From positions 4,492-68,491 of the forward strand of contig CAZIOH010000027.1 of assembly GCA_964540815.1 (NCBI GenBank): 64,000 nucleotides of DNA, read 5' to 3'. Made by a program: the position numbers and the translations under genes. Positions 19,393 through 28,315 of this stretch are shown here, piece after piece. The stretch is from CAZIOH01 sp964540815. GTDB taxonomy: Bacteria > Myxococcota_A > Polyangia > Fen-1088. How positions within the stretch are numbered: the first letter of the stretch is position 1; each line of letters opens with the position of its first letter. The notes below the pieces were generated by a model. The model was not told the origin of the DNA. It worked only from the letters and a program-made list of their open reading frames with translations, and ran no database searches.

Positions 19393-20856
19393 TCAGATCT
19401 TGCGCAGGAGCAGGAGGTGCTCGCAGCGCGGCTGCTCACCGAAGAGGGCGCGCAGGCGACGGTCCATCATGTGGCGGGTCTGGGATGCCCGCGCCACCGG
19501 TCGCAGGCCCACCGGCTCGGCCACCGCCGCCACCGCCGACGGGGCATCCTCGGCGACGTCGCCCACGATGCCGTCCCCGACGACGAGCAGGGCGTGCCCG
19601 CCCGGCATGAGGACCCGCGCCACCTCGCGCATCCAGGCGGCCTGGGCCTTTGGCCACTCGACCGGATCGGCGCCGAAGCTCGACCCGTCGACCTTGCGGG
19701 CCCCCATCTGCGTGCTCTCGAACTTGCGGCGCGGCAGCTCGAGCCAGGCGAACCGGACGTCGTGTTGCGCCGCATAGTCGTACGTGCCGGCATAGGGTGG
19801 CGACGACAGCACCAGCCGCGCCGTCCCGGGCTCGACCGGCAGCGCCCGGGCGTCGCCGAGCTCGATCCGGGGAGTCGGCGTGCCCGCCGGGGTGCGCTTC
19901 TCCAGCGCCGCCAGCCCACGGGCGAGCTCGGTCGCCCGGTCGACGAGAAGGCGGGACGGCACCCCCCGGCCGATGCGCTTGTCGGCCCCGTCGCGCGGCG
20001 CCTCGGGGCCCGCCCGCATGACCTTGACCAGGATCGACGACAGGCAGAGCCGCAACGCCTGCCCCACCCCGCTCTTCCCCGGGGTCTCCATCACGAGGGC
20101 CCGCAGGCCGAAGAGCTCGAAGGCCACGTGCGGGAAGAAGCGCTCGAACTCCCGCTTGCCCCAGGCCGGGACCTCGGGCCGCCGCCGCTTGCGGGCGTTC
20201 TCGCCCGAAGCCTCCGCGATGCGCGTGGCTTCCGCCACCAAGGTGGCCCGGCCCTCGGCGCCGAGCAGGTTGGTCCGCACCTGGGCGATCGCGACCCCGA
20301 GGGGGCTCGCGTCGATCCCGACCGCGGATCGACCGAGGCCCATGGACTCGACCAGCACCGTGCCGCTGCCACAGAACGGATCCACCACGGTGTCGCGCGG
20401 GCGGCTGTAGCGCGCCACCGCCGCGCGGGCGATCGACGGGTGCATCCGCCCGGCGTACGAATGAAACCCATGGGTGAGCGCCCGCGCCAGCCCGGGATCC
20501 ACGTCCCAGAGCTCGCCGAGGGCGCGCGCCTCGCCCGGCTCGCCGGCGGTGGTGACCGGCCCCCCGTAGGTCGCGAAGGCCCGGCGCTGCCGCGGGGCCG
20601 ACCCGCCCCCTTCCCCGTCGTGGGCGGAGGGATCCTCGCGAAAGCGCTCTTCCAGGGCATGGCCGCGTCGGGGCGCCTTGGACGGGCGCGCCGGCAGGAG
20701 CGAGCGCGGCGGCTGGAGGTCGGCGCCGCCACCGGCGCGCGCCGAGCGGGCCCGCGCGCCCACGGGCTCGCGTGATTCGCTCGCCTTGGCCCTCGGCCCA
20801 CCCGACGGGGCGGGCGGGCCGGCGGTCCGTCGCGGACGCGGGTCGTTCACGCCCAT
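19393..20856 (-). CDS. SAM-dependent methyltransferase, amino-methylase (DNA/RNA) type
   Basis: 487 residues. After about 110 disordered basic residues comes HGFHSYAGRMHP, then SAM motif I DPFCGSGTVLVE (about 155) and motif IV SSPPY (about 348), followed by AGTYDYAAQHDVRF. Motif IV of the (D/N/S)PPY type marks enzymes that methylate exocyclic amino groups of nucleic acid bases; motif I before IV fits TRM11-like RNA or gamma-type DNA enzymes. The core between them contains an extra helical segment. No restriction endonuclease is adjacent. It overlaps the MoxR gene by 10 bp and reads in the same direction, so it is part of the same transcription unit. Whether DNA or RNA is the target cannot be decided from sequence. 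Confidence 0.75.
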   Translation of the reverse strand: MGVNDPRPRRTAGPPAPSGGPRAKASESREPVGARARSARAGGGADLQPPRSLLPARPSKAPRRGHALEERFREDPSAHDGEGGGSAPRQRRAFATYGGPVTTAGEPGEARALGELWDVDPGLARALTHGFHSYAGRMHPSIARAAVARYSRPRDTVVDPFCGSGTVLVESMGLGRSAVGIDASPLGVAIAQVRTNLLGAEGRATLVAEATRIAEASGENARKRRRPEVPAWGKREFERFFPHVAFELFGLRALVMETPGKSGVGQALRLCLSSILVKVMRAGPEAPRDGADKRIGRGVPSRLLVDRATELARGLAALEKRTPAGTPTPRIELGDARALPVEPGTARLVLSSPPYAGTYDYAAQHDVRFAWLELPRRKFESTQMGARKVDGSSFGADPVEWPKAQAAWMREVARVLMPGGHALLVVGDGIVGDVAEDAPSAVAAVAEPVGLRPVARASQTRHMMDRRLRALFGEQPRCEHLLLLRKI

Positions 20857-22118
20857 TTGGATGACTCGAAGACACCCTCGAGGAGCTTGTCGACCTCGGC
20901 CGAGACGGCGCGGGCGGTCTCGGTCCCGAGCAGCTGCAGCGCGGCGCGCAGATCCTGGAGGTTGCGCAGCTGCGAGAAGAGCTGCACGTCCGACAGGGCC
21001 TCGCCCCCGAGCAGGATGCGACGGATCACCTGGAGCTCGGCCAGGATCCCATCGAGATCGGTCGCGCTGACGCCCGCCCGCCGCGCATCGGGGTGGTCGC
21101 GGTGGTGGCGCTCGAGGGCCGGTCCGATGATGTCATCGAGGATGGGGATCTGCTCGGGGCTGTTCCACACGTGCTTGAGGATGAAGAAGTCCCCGTCGTC
21201 GACGTTGGGGCGGCCGTCGAGGATGGCGCTCGACGCGAACAGCTTGAGCAGCTTGACCAGCCGCCGGTCGCTGAGCGAGATGCCCTCGGCCCGGATCTGG
21301 AACACGAAGCCCTTGTAGCGGGCCATCCACTCCTCGGGGAAGCTCAGGAATTCACCGAGGCGCGCCTGGGCCTTGCGGATGTCCACCAGGGAAACGAGCG
21401 GCGTGACCGTGTCGGCGGCCCCGGTGAGCTCGGCGATCTCGCCGCGGATGCCGCGGGCCACGAGCCCGTGAAAGTGAAAGCTGTCGAGGTTCTCGGACAT
21501 GGTGCGGACGAGGAAGCGATCGAAGATGGCGCCGAGGGCCTCGTCGTTGGGGACCTCGTTGGTGGCGCCGAACAGCGAGCACAGGGGCACCTTCATGGTG
21601 CGGCTGCCGGTGAAGAAGCGCCGCTCGTTGAGGATGCTGAGGAGGGCGTTCAGGATGGCGGAGTTGGACTTGAAGATCTCGTCGAGGAACACGATCTCGG
21701 CGTCCGGCAGCATCGCCTCGACCCGGCGCACGAAGATCCCCTCGCGGAAGGCCTTGATGTCCACCGGACCGAACAGCTCGTTCGGCTCGGAGAAGCGGGT
21801 GAGGAGGTACTCGAAGTAGCGGGCGTCGACCAGCCGCGCCAGGGAGCGGACGAGAGCGGACTTGGCGGTCCCGGGCGGGCCCACGAGCAGCATGTGCTCG
21901 CCCGCCAGCAGGGTGACGAGGAGCAGGCGAATCGCCTCGGCCTTGTCGAGGAAGCGGGCATCGAGGGTCCGCCCCACCTCGCGCAGCTGGTGCCCGAGCC
22001 GGAGCACGCCGGCATCCGCCGCGCCTGGGCGGACCACCCCAGCGGGGGCGCTCGCCTCGGAAGGAGCGGTGGCCGGCTCGTCGCCGAGGCCGCTCGTGAG
22101 CTTCTCGGTCGCGCTCAT
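20847..22118 (-). CDS. MoxR/RavA-type AAA+ ATPase
   Basis: 423 residues. Walker A GPPGTAKS (about 80), Walker B IVFLDEIFK (about 143), sensor-type FGATNEVPNDEAL and arginine-finger region IFDRFLVRT are all present, with the MoxR/RavA signature FGPVDIKAF. The C-terminal helical part is RavA-like. MoxR ATPases act with vWA proteins as chaperone-like remodelling machines. In multicellular bacteria MoxR-vWA pairs with extra partners form the ternary systems proposed to act in biological conflict. The start is ATG 22118, whose A is shared with the stop of an 8-codon leader made by a 23-bp duplication (22115-22141). Confidence 0.92.
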   Translation of the reverse strand: MSATEKLTSGLGDEPATAPSEASAPAGVVRPGAADAGVLRLGHQLREVGRTLDARFLDKAEAIRLLLVTLLAGEHMLLVGPPGTAKSALVRSLARLVDARYFEYLLTRFSEPNELFGPVDIKAFREGIFVRRVEAMLPDAEIVFLDEIFKSNSAILNALLSILNERRFFTGSRTMKVPLCSLFGATNEVPNDEALGAIFDRFLVRTMSENLDSFHFHGLVARGIRGEIAELTGAADTVTPLVSLVDIRKAQARLGEFLSFPEEWMARYKGFVFQIRAEGISLSDRRLVKLLKLFASSAILDGRPNVDDGDFFILKHVWNSPEQIPILDDIIGPALERHHRDHPDARRAGVSATDLDGILAELQVIRRILLGGEALSDVQLFSQLRNLQDLRAALQLLGTETARAVSAEVDKLLEGVFESSKWA

Positions 22119-22141
22119 CGGAGCTTCTCGCTCGCGCTCAT
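22115..22141 (-). other. Duplicated start: 8-codon leader overlapping the MoxR ATG
   Basis: The first 23 bp of the MoxR gene are tandemly duplicated upstream with two differences. The upstream copy encodes MSASEKLR and then TGA, and that TGA overlaps the MoxR ATG as ATGA. This makes a tiny open frame that could reinitiate into MoxR or slow its translation. Whether it is translated is unknown. Confidence 0.5.
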
Positions 22142-22185
22142 CGGCGATGCCTGAAGGGGGACGGGGTCTTCATCCGGACGGGAGG

Positions 22186-23538
22186 TTATATCGCATTCGC
22201 CTCCGGTCCCGGGGCGGACACCGCAAATTCGGCCACCGCCCGCGCCGACGGCCAGCGCGGCTGCCGGCGAACGTCGTGCGCGCGCGCCAGCCGATCGAGT
22301 CGCGCCGCGAACTGTCGACCGAGCTCCGAGGTCGGCGTCACGTCGGGCGGCCACACCAGCCCGGGCGCGACATCCTCGGCCGCCGCGAGGACGATCGCCA
22401 GCTCGCGACCGGCCGCCCCGGTGGGCGGGACCACCGGCAGCGGAACGATCGGGGTGGGCAAGGGCGCCGCCGCGGACCCCGACGCCCACGCCGATGCCAC
22501 GGCCGGGTGGCGCCCGGATGCGAAGGGCGCCGGTGGAAACGGCGAGGCCGCCTCGGCCGGGTCCCGCGTGAACATCACGTCCAGCCACAGCAAGTGCGCG
22601 AGGAACTGCAGGCCATAGGCGATGGCGTCCGCCGAGGCCTGGGTGGCGTCCGTGCCGTCCTGCAGCGAGATGAACCGGTAAAGGGCGGTGGCCAGCGCAT
22701 CGCCGACCACCTCCACCCCCTGGCTCTGCAGGCGGCCCGCCACCACCCGGCACAGCCCCGGAAAGCGCAGCACCGACAGGAGCCGCGCCCACGAGGGCGG
22801 TGGGTCGAGCCGCAGGGGATCGAGCGCCTCGCCGAGCGGGCTCGACTGGTTGAGCGCGAGGAAGGTCGCACGGGCCACCCCGGGCACCCCCACGTCCCGC
22901 AGCCACGTTCGCCGCGCGCTCTCGACCCGGATGCCGCGCAGCCGCCCCATCGCGAGGGCGTGCCCGGGTGGGCGATGCCCGACGAAGGTCCGCGTGCCGA
23001 GGCGGTGCTTGACGGTGTGGTCGCGCCGGATGACCTCCGGCAGGCGGGCCACCAGGGAGTGCCGGGCCAGCGCATCCCGCATCGAGGTGGGCGGCCCCAG
23101 GGTGGCGAGGGCCACGGTCACGCCGGCGATGCGCTCGAGCCGTCCGTCGGCCCCCGGACCGGTCGCGAGCACCGGATGGCTCATCGCCAGCAGGTTGTGG
23201 ATGACGGCCCCGAGGCGCCAGGTGGCCTGATCGAGGGGCGGCAAGGGCGGTCGTGCCACGAGGCCGGTGAGCCGTTCGTGCCGGGCCACGGCCAGCGCCG
23301 CCGCGGCCTCGCGCTCCACGGGATCGAGCTCCGGCCACGCTCGGGCGGGATCCATGGGCCGAGCCGCCGGTGGATCGCCCTCGCCGGCGCGCGATCCGGC
23401 CCGGGCGGACGCCGACCTGGCCGAGGCGGTCGATTGAATCAGCGCCTGCACGTCCGCCACCGAGAGGGGACGACCCACGAACAGCGTCCCGCCACGCACG
23501 AGCGGCAGCAGGAACTGCGAGACGAATCGCCGCGCCAT
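22186..23538 (-). CDS. Uncharacterised protein of the MoxR-vWA block (450 residues)
   Basis: I do not recognise a domain. The protein is mainly helical and hydrophobic-rich without clear membrane spans. Readable features are a start MARRFVSQFLLPLVRGGTLF, a His/Arg-rich middle (RRDHTVKHRLGTRTFVGHRPPGHALAMGR region), several long Leu/Ala helices (RFPGLCRVVAGRLQSQ, YGLQFLAHLLWLDVMF) and a Pro/Ala linker at about 355-400. There is no signal peptide. It lies 18 bp after the 583-residue gene and 67 bp before the MoxR gene in the same direction, so it is very likely cotranscribed. By position it could be a system-specific partner (the bpX-type proteins of MoxR-vWA ternary systems), but this is inference from context only. 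Confidence 0.7.
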   Translation of the reverse strand: MARRFVSQFLLPLVRGGTLFVGRPLSVADVQALIQSTASARSASARAGSRAGEGDPPAARPMDPARAWPELDPVEREAAAALAVARHERLTGLVARPPLPPLDQATWRLGAVIHNLLAMSHPVLATGPGADGRLERIAGVTVALATLGPPTSMRDALARHSLVARLPEVIRRDHTVKHRLGTRTFVGHRPPGHALAMGRLRGIRVESARRTWLRDVGVPGVARATFLALNQSSPLGEALDPLRLDPPPSWARLLSVLRFPGLCRVVAGRLQSQGVEVVGDALATALYRFISLQDGTDATQASADAIAYGLQFLAHLLWLDVMFTRDPAEAASPFPPAPFASGRHPAVASAWASGSAAAPLPTPIVPLPVVPPTGAAGRELAIVLAAAEDVAPGLVWPPDVTPTSELGRQFAARLDRLARAHDVRRQPRWPSARAVAEFAVSAPGPEANAI

Positions 23539-23555
23539 GGGCTATGGCTCCCGCT

Positions 23556-25307
23556 TCATCGACCGATGCGCCACAGCGGCAAGAAGCCCACCGACTGGTT
23601 CTCGATCTCGATCTCGGGCTCGGAGGCAAAGAGGCTGCCCGGCAGAGTGTCGAGCTCCGCTGGGAGCTCGCGCAGTTCGAGCTCGGAGAGCAGCCGCGCC
23701 TCGAGCGGACGCAGGGACTCCGCCGGGACCCGGAACGCCGGCTCGACGAAGCGCTCCGCCCGGGTACCGACCGCTCCCGGGCCGTGCAGGTCGTCGCTCC
23801 CGGGAAAGACCACCACGGAGCCGTCGGTCGCCCGCAGCCGCTCGGCCAGCAGCGGCGCCGGAATCGCCGGACGCAGGCAGCGTCCGATCGGAACCAAGAG
23901 GCCCGGCGCGGGGGCATGAAAGAGCTGACCGAACGGGAAGCCCTCGATGGCGACCGGAGCGGGCGCGCCAGGCTGCCCGGTGTGCCCGGTCTGCCCACCT
24001 TGCGCGCCATCGGCGACCACCAGGATCCCGCGCGCGAGGACCGCGACCCGATGGCGCTGCAGGGCCGACGGCGGCAGCGCGTAGCAGAGCGCGCGCAGCC
24101 AGCCCGCCTGTCGCCAGGGCACCAGGGTCGCCACCGTGGGCCCGCGGGCCCCCGCCGGCGCGGGCTCGAGGCGAAGGGGCGCCCGCAGATCGGAATCGGG
24201 CCGCTCCGCCAGGTGGGCGACCACCGTGGCGGACAGCTCGTGGGCGAGGCCGAGGGGGCTGGTCTGGTGCAGCTTGACCAGGTCCGCCACCGGGGTGAGC
24301 GTCGGGACGGGCGTCACGGTGGTCACGCTGGCGCCGGCGCCCACCGCCGGCGAGAAGAGGTAGAGGCGATCGGGGGAGAACTGGCCCTGACAGCCTCCGA
24401 GGGCGATCGGGTGCCGGTAGCCGAACGCCACGGCCAGCCGGTCACCGACCGGCGCGAAGAGGGTCATCCCGGGGGTGCGGGCGAGGACCTGCAGCAAGCG
24501 GCGGGGCGCCCGCTCGAAGCGGAAGAGCCAGAAGCTGTCCGGACCGCGCTCGAAGCGGCTGGCGTGCTCCACGTCGCAGAGCCCGGCGGCTGCCCCGAGC
24601 TCCGGCGCCCACTGCTGGATGCGCAGGACGTACGCGAGGAGGCGTGGACCGAGCCCGCGCCGGACGCGGACGAGCCAGTGGGGAAACTCGCCGGTCGCCT
24701 CCGAGGCTGGTGAACCGGCCGCAGCGGAAGAATGAGAAAAAGAAGAAGAAGAAGAAGAAGAAGACGACGGCGAAGAGGAAGAGGACGAGGCAGACACTCT
24801 GAGCGCGGCGGCGGGATCGCGCTGGAGCTCGAGGCGGAGCAGCAGCTTCTCGAGGGTCAGCTCCGACTCCACCGTGTGGGCGGTGGTCTGCTCCGCCGAG
24901 TAAAGGACGAAGTCCACGCCCGGAAACGACTCGAGCGCCGCCACGTCGTACCCGAGGGGAGCCCGCCCATCCCTGGCCTGGACGAAGTGCTTCCCGTGCC
25001 CGGTGAAGCACTGGCCACCCGCCAGCCGGGCAGCCCGCGCCGCCGCGTCCGCCATCGCCGCGGAGGTGACCGAGAAGACCACCAGCGCCTCGCGTGTTCC
25101 GCCTTCGCGCCGCACCTGCGCGATCCTCAGCCCGGGCTGCAGATCGTCGAGCGCCTGCTCGGCCGACCAGATGCGCAGGAAGGACACCAGCCGGTCGAGC
25201 GCGCCGAAGCGCGCCAACCACTGTCGCCCGAGCGCGGCACCCTTCGAATCCACCGCGAGCCCGGGCAGGTTGAAGCGGGTCTGCCCGATGCCGACGCGCT
25301 CTAGCAT
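23556..25307 (-). CDS. Uncharacterised protein with poly-Ser insert, MoxR-vWA block
   Basis: 583 residues with no recognised domain. It begins MLERVGIGQTRFNLPGLAV and ends NQSVGFLPLWRIGR. Strand-rich stretches with Val/Gly/Asp turns (VTTVTPVPTLTPVADLV, LRATDGSVVVFPGSDDLHG) would fit a beta-rich fold. At about 172-200 it carries a run of Ser encoded by an AGA/GAA microsatellite, a likely flexible linker dividing it in two. No signal peptide. It is the first gene of the leftward operon: its start is 128 bp from the divergent TPR-FHA gene, so the two transcription units probably share the control region 25308-25434. Confidence 0.7.
   Translation of the reverse strand: MLERVGIGQTRFNLPGLAVDSKGAALGRQWLARFGALDRLVSFLRIWSAEQALDDLQPGLRIAQVRREGGTREALVVFSVTSAAMADAAARAARLAGGQCFTGHGKHFVQARDGRAPLGYDVAALESFPGVDFVLYSAEQTTAHTVESELTLEKLLLRLELQRDPAAALRVSASSSSSSPSSSSSSSSSFSHSSAAAGSPASEATGEFPHWLVRVRRGLGPRLLAYVLRIQQWAPELGAAAGLCDVEHASRFERGPDSFWLFRFERAPRRLLQVLARTPGMTLFAPVGDRLAVAFGYRHPIALGGCQGQFSPDRLYLFSPAVGAGASVTTVTPVPTLTPVADLVKLHQTSPLGLAHELSATVVAHLAERPDSDLRAPLRLEPAPAGARGPTVATLVPWRQAGWLRALCYALPPSALQRHRVAVLARGILVVADGAQGGQTGHTGQPGAPAPVAIEGFPFGQLFHAPAPGLLVPIGRCLRPAIPAPLLAERLRATDGSVVVFPGSDDLHGPGAVGTRAERFVEPAFRVPAESLRPLEARLLSELELRELPAELDTLPGSLFASEPEIEIENQSVGFLPLWRIGR
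24732..24797. repeat. AGA/GAA trinucleotide microsatellite (poly-Ser linker)
   Basis: A purine-rich tract of AGA/AAG triplets on the plus strand encodes a Ser run on the minus strand in the 583-residue protein. It is in frame, so length changes alter only linker length. Confidence 0.85.
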
Positions 25308-25434
25308 CCGTGGAGTTTAATACGAGGAAGATGCCGGGGGGACGTATTGCGGCGAGGACCTGGATCGTCCTGGTCGCTGGTCGCGTCGCTAGGCCCTTCG
25401 GATGCACGCGGGATCTGCTGATAGGATCGCCTGG

Positions 25435-26927
25435 ATGTCGGCTCCGGACGACGACGAACCCATCACCGCCGAAGAGACCCGCGTCATCATCCGGAACGGG
25501 CAGCTCGGGGTGATGGCGCAACGCCTGGCGCGGCACCGGCACTACACCTCGCTCGCTTCGCTGCTCGAGCGTCTGCCGGGTCTGACGGTGGCCTTGCGCG
25601 CGCTCACGGACGCGATGCGACTCCTCCTCGCGGCCCTGCGCGACGAGCCGGAGAGACGCCGGGGCGAGCGCCTCTCGGCGAGCGCGCGCGAGGCGCTGCG
25701 CACCATCCGCCTGCTGGCCGGCGAAGCCCTGGTCGAGCGCGTTCGCTTGCCCGCCCTCACCGACGTCGAGCGCACGGCGCTCGGGGTGGCGGGCAGCGCC
25801 TTCCTCGAGGCGGGGGATCTCGTGCGCGGCGCCCTCACCTTTCAGAGCGCCGGGGACTGGGCGTCGGCCGCCGACGCGTGGGGGCGGCTCGGGGATCTCG
25901 ACGCCATGGAGAGCTGCCTCGCGCGCGACGACGAGCAGCGCCGCCTGCGGCGCGGCGCCGCCGGTACCATCCGGGAGATCGCGTCGCTGATGATGGCCGG
26001 CGAGCGGCGGGAGGCACTCCGGCTCGCCGATTCCATCCCGAACGGGACCGACGACGCCGCCGCTGCGCGCCGGATCGCCGACGATGTTTCGGCCCGCCTC
26101 GTCCGGGGCCGTGCCCTCACGTTGCGTCTCGTCCTCGACCGCGGGGCGAGCCCGTGGAGAGAGCCCCCCGGGCCGGGCGGCGACGGCCATGGGCATGGGC
26201 ATGGGCATGNNNNNNNNNNNNNNNNNNNNNNNNNNNNNNNNNNNNNNNNNNNNNNNNNNNNNNNNNNNNNNNNNNNNNNNNNNNNNNNNNNNNNNNNNNN
26301 NNNNNNNNNCATGGGCATGGGCATGGGCATGCCCCGACACGGCTCCGGCTCGCAGGGGTACCGGCCCGCCTCGGGCGCGACGCGAGCGGCGAGATCGTCC
26401 TGCGCGATCCCGGAGTCTCCCGCCAGCACGCCCGCATCGAAGCCACGGGCGCCGGCCTCGAACTGGTGGACGCCGGCTCGCGGATGGGCGTGTTCGTGGC
26501 CGGCGCGCGCCTCGAGCGTCCCTTCCCCCTCACCGGTGACTGCACCGTCGCGCTCGGCCCGACCTGTCCCCTCTCGTTGCACGTCCCCGCTCCGGGACGG
26601 GTCGAGCTGCGTGGGGTCGCGGGGCTGGACCGGGGCCTCGTCGCCGGGGTGGCGTCGGGGCGCCTCGCGCTCGACGGGTTCCTGCCCGGAGCCGCGGGGG
26701 CCTGGCTCGAGTTTTCGGAGCACGGTGTCCACCTCGGCCATGCGCCGGGGATCACCGTGCGCCTCGACGGCCACCCCGCCGCGCACAGGGTGGACCTGCT
26801 GCGCGGCGATCTCCTCGAGCTCGAGCGCGAGCGCGAGGACTTCGGGCTCGAGCGCAATCCGACCTCGCGGGACGCGGGCGGGGCCAACCCGGCCCCCGCG
26901 CGAACCGTCCTCCTGGAGGTCGAGTGA
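25435..26927 (+). CDS. TPR-like / FHA domain protein, interrupted by a 100-N gap
   Basis: Before the gap (25435-26209) the protein is helical and TPR-like (AFLEAGDLVRGALTFQSAGDW, AADAWGRLGDLDAMESC). It ends in a Gly-His repeat from a GGGCAT tract. After the gap (from 26310) the credible frame resumes with HGHGHAP and then a forkhead-associated domain: ARLGRDASGEIVLRDPGVSR, QHARIE and a GVFVAG loop. FHA domains bind phosphothreonine. The two parts are in different nominal frames only because the N run is an arbitrary 100; I treat them as one gene. The start ATG 25435 is preferred over 25402. Its end overlaps the kinase start in GTGA, so both are translationally coupled; the kinase probably provides the phospho-ligand. 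Confidence 0.75.
26188..26332. repeat. GGGCAT hexanucleotide repeat with collapsed 100-N gap
   Basis: Copies of GGGCAT run into the gap on the left and continue on the right, so the gap is an unresolved longer array encoding Gly-His (or Met-Gly, depending on frame). 100 N is a placeholder length. Confidence 0.9.
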
Positions 26928-28294
26928 GCCACGAACCCCCGCCGGCCGGGTCCAAGGTGGGGGTGGGCACGGGCACCGGCGTGGGCACGGGCGCGCTCGG
27001 CCCCACGCCCCCGTCCGACGAGGATCGCGGCGACTGGCTGGAGGTGGTGGCCCGCCTGCGCCTGCACCTCGACCGAGCACCCGACGACGGCCCGGCCCAC
27101 CTGCGGCTCGCCCACGCGCTCCTCCGGCTCGGCGAGGTGCAGTCGGCGCGTCTCATCGTCGAGTCCCTGGAAGAGCGGGCGGGCGACGCGCTCGATGGCG
27201 ATCGCGAGGTGCGCAGGGAGCTCAACCGGCTCCTCGCGCACCTCGAGGAGCGCGCCGGGGCCCGAGCCCTGGCCGCGATTCGCTGGGAGAAGCTGCTCGG
27301 GGACGACATCGACAACCCCGAGGCCTGGAGCCACCTGCAACGCCTCCGGGCTCACGCCCACGCACACGCGCCCGCACCCGCACCCGCCGAGCTCCCGATC
27401 TCGACCTTGGCCTCCCCGGAAGGCCTCACGACCTCGCGCTATCGGCTGGTCCGCGAGCTCGGCCGTGGCGCCACCGCCACGGTGTACCTGGTGCGCGACG
27501 AGCGCCTGGACCTGCCCCTCGCGCTCAAGGTCCTTCACCCGCACCTGGCCGCGGCCACCCGTGCGGGCGCCCGGGCGCGCTTCTTCGCGGAGGCAAGGCT
27601 CGCCGCCCGCCTGCGCCACCCGGGCGTCGTGGCGATCTACGACATCGACGAGCAGAGCCGCTCGCTGGCCATGGAATACGTGGCGGGCGGAACCTTGCGC
27701 GAGCGCCTGCGTCGCGGCCACCGGCCCTCGTCCGCCGAGGCCTGGGCCATGACCCGTGGACTGCTCGAGACCCTGGCGTTCGTCCACGCGGCCGGGGTGG
27801 TGCACGGGGATCTCAAGCCGGGCAACCTCCTCTGCCGCACGCACACCGACCTCGTCCTGGCCGACTTCGGCGCCGCCGAGATCGGGTGGCCGGATCGACC
27901 CCCGTCGGCCGCGTCGGCCGGACCTTCCGGGGACTCGGCGGGCGGGGGCGCGATGACCGGCGGGCGCGCCGACGACGAGCCGGCCGGGACACCGCTCTAC
28001 CTCGCGCCGGAGCTGTTCCGGGGCGAGGCGCCGAGCCCGCGCACCGATCTGTTCGCCGCCGGCCTCGTGGTGTGGGAGCTCGTGACCGGTCGGCCGGCGC
28101 GTCGACCCGGACAGCTGCTGGCGGGCGGCGCGACCTCCCCCATCGCGCCGTTGCCGCTCGACGCCTGGACCGAGGACGCCCGTCGCGCAGCGGCGCTCGC
28201 GTCCCTGGTGGCCGCCCTGACCGCGGCAAGGCCCGAGGCGCGCCCCGCGTCGGGGGCGGAAGCGCTCGCGCTGCTCGCGGCGCTGGGTGCATAG
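26924..28294 (+). CDS. Ser/Thr protein kinase with N-terminal TPR-like region
   Basis: 456 residues from a GTG overlapping the upstream stop (GTGA). Residues 12-26 are a Gly-Val/Gly-Thr repeat; about 35-135 are TPR-like; an Ala-His/Ala-Pro repeat links to the kinase. Kinase landmarks are the Gly loop GRGATATVY (about 179), ATP Lys in LALKVL (about 202), alpha-C Glu in FFAEARLA, catalytic loop HGDLKPGN (about 294, non-RD type), ADFG (about 314) and the APE motif YLAPEL. All essential residues are present, so it should be active. There is no transmembrane segment; it is cytoplasmic. Being coupled to the FHA gene and divergent from the MoxR-vWA operon suggests it feeds phospho-signals to that system. 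Confidence 0.9.
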   Translation: MSHEPPPAGSKVGVGTGTGVGTGALGPTPPSDEDRGDWLEVVARLRLHLDRAPDDGPAHLRLAHALLRLGEVQSARLIVESLEERAGDALDGDREVRRELNRLLAHLEERAGARALAAIRWEKLLGDDIDNPEAWSHLQRLRAHAHAHAPAPAPAELPISTLASPEGLTTSRYRLVRELGRGATATVYLVRDERLDLPLALKVLHPHLAAATRAGARARFFAEARLAARLRHPGVVAIYDIDEQSRSLAMEYVAGGTLRERLRRGHRPSSAEAWAMTRGLLETLAFVHAAGVVHGDLKPGNLLCRTHTDLVLADFGAAEIGWPDRPPSAASAGPSGDSAGGGAMTGGRADDEPAGTPLYLAPELFRGEAPSPRTDLFAAGLVVWELVTGRPARRPGQLLAGGATSPIAPLPLDAWTEDARRAAALASLVAALTAARPEARPASGAEALALLAALGA

Positions 28295-28315
28295 GCGATC
28301 CAGGTCGGCGGCCCC

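Noticed and set aside
22115..24010. A 631-codon minus-strand frame ending at the MoxR leader
   Set aside because: It is an alternative frame of the 450- and 583-residue genes; only its last nine codons (the leader) merit note.
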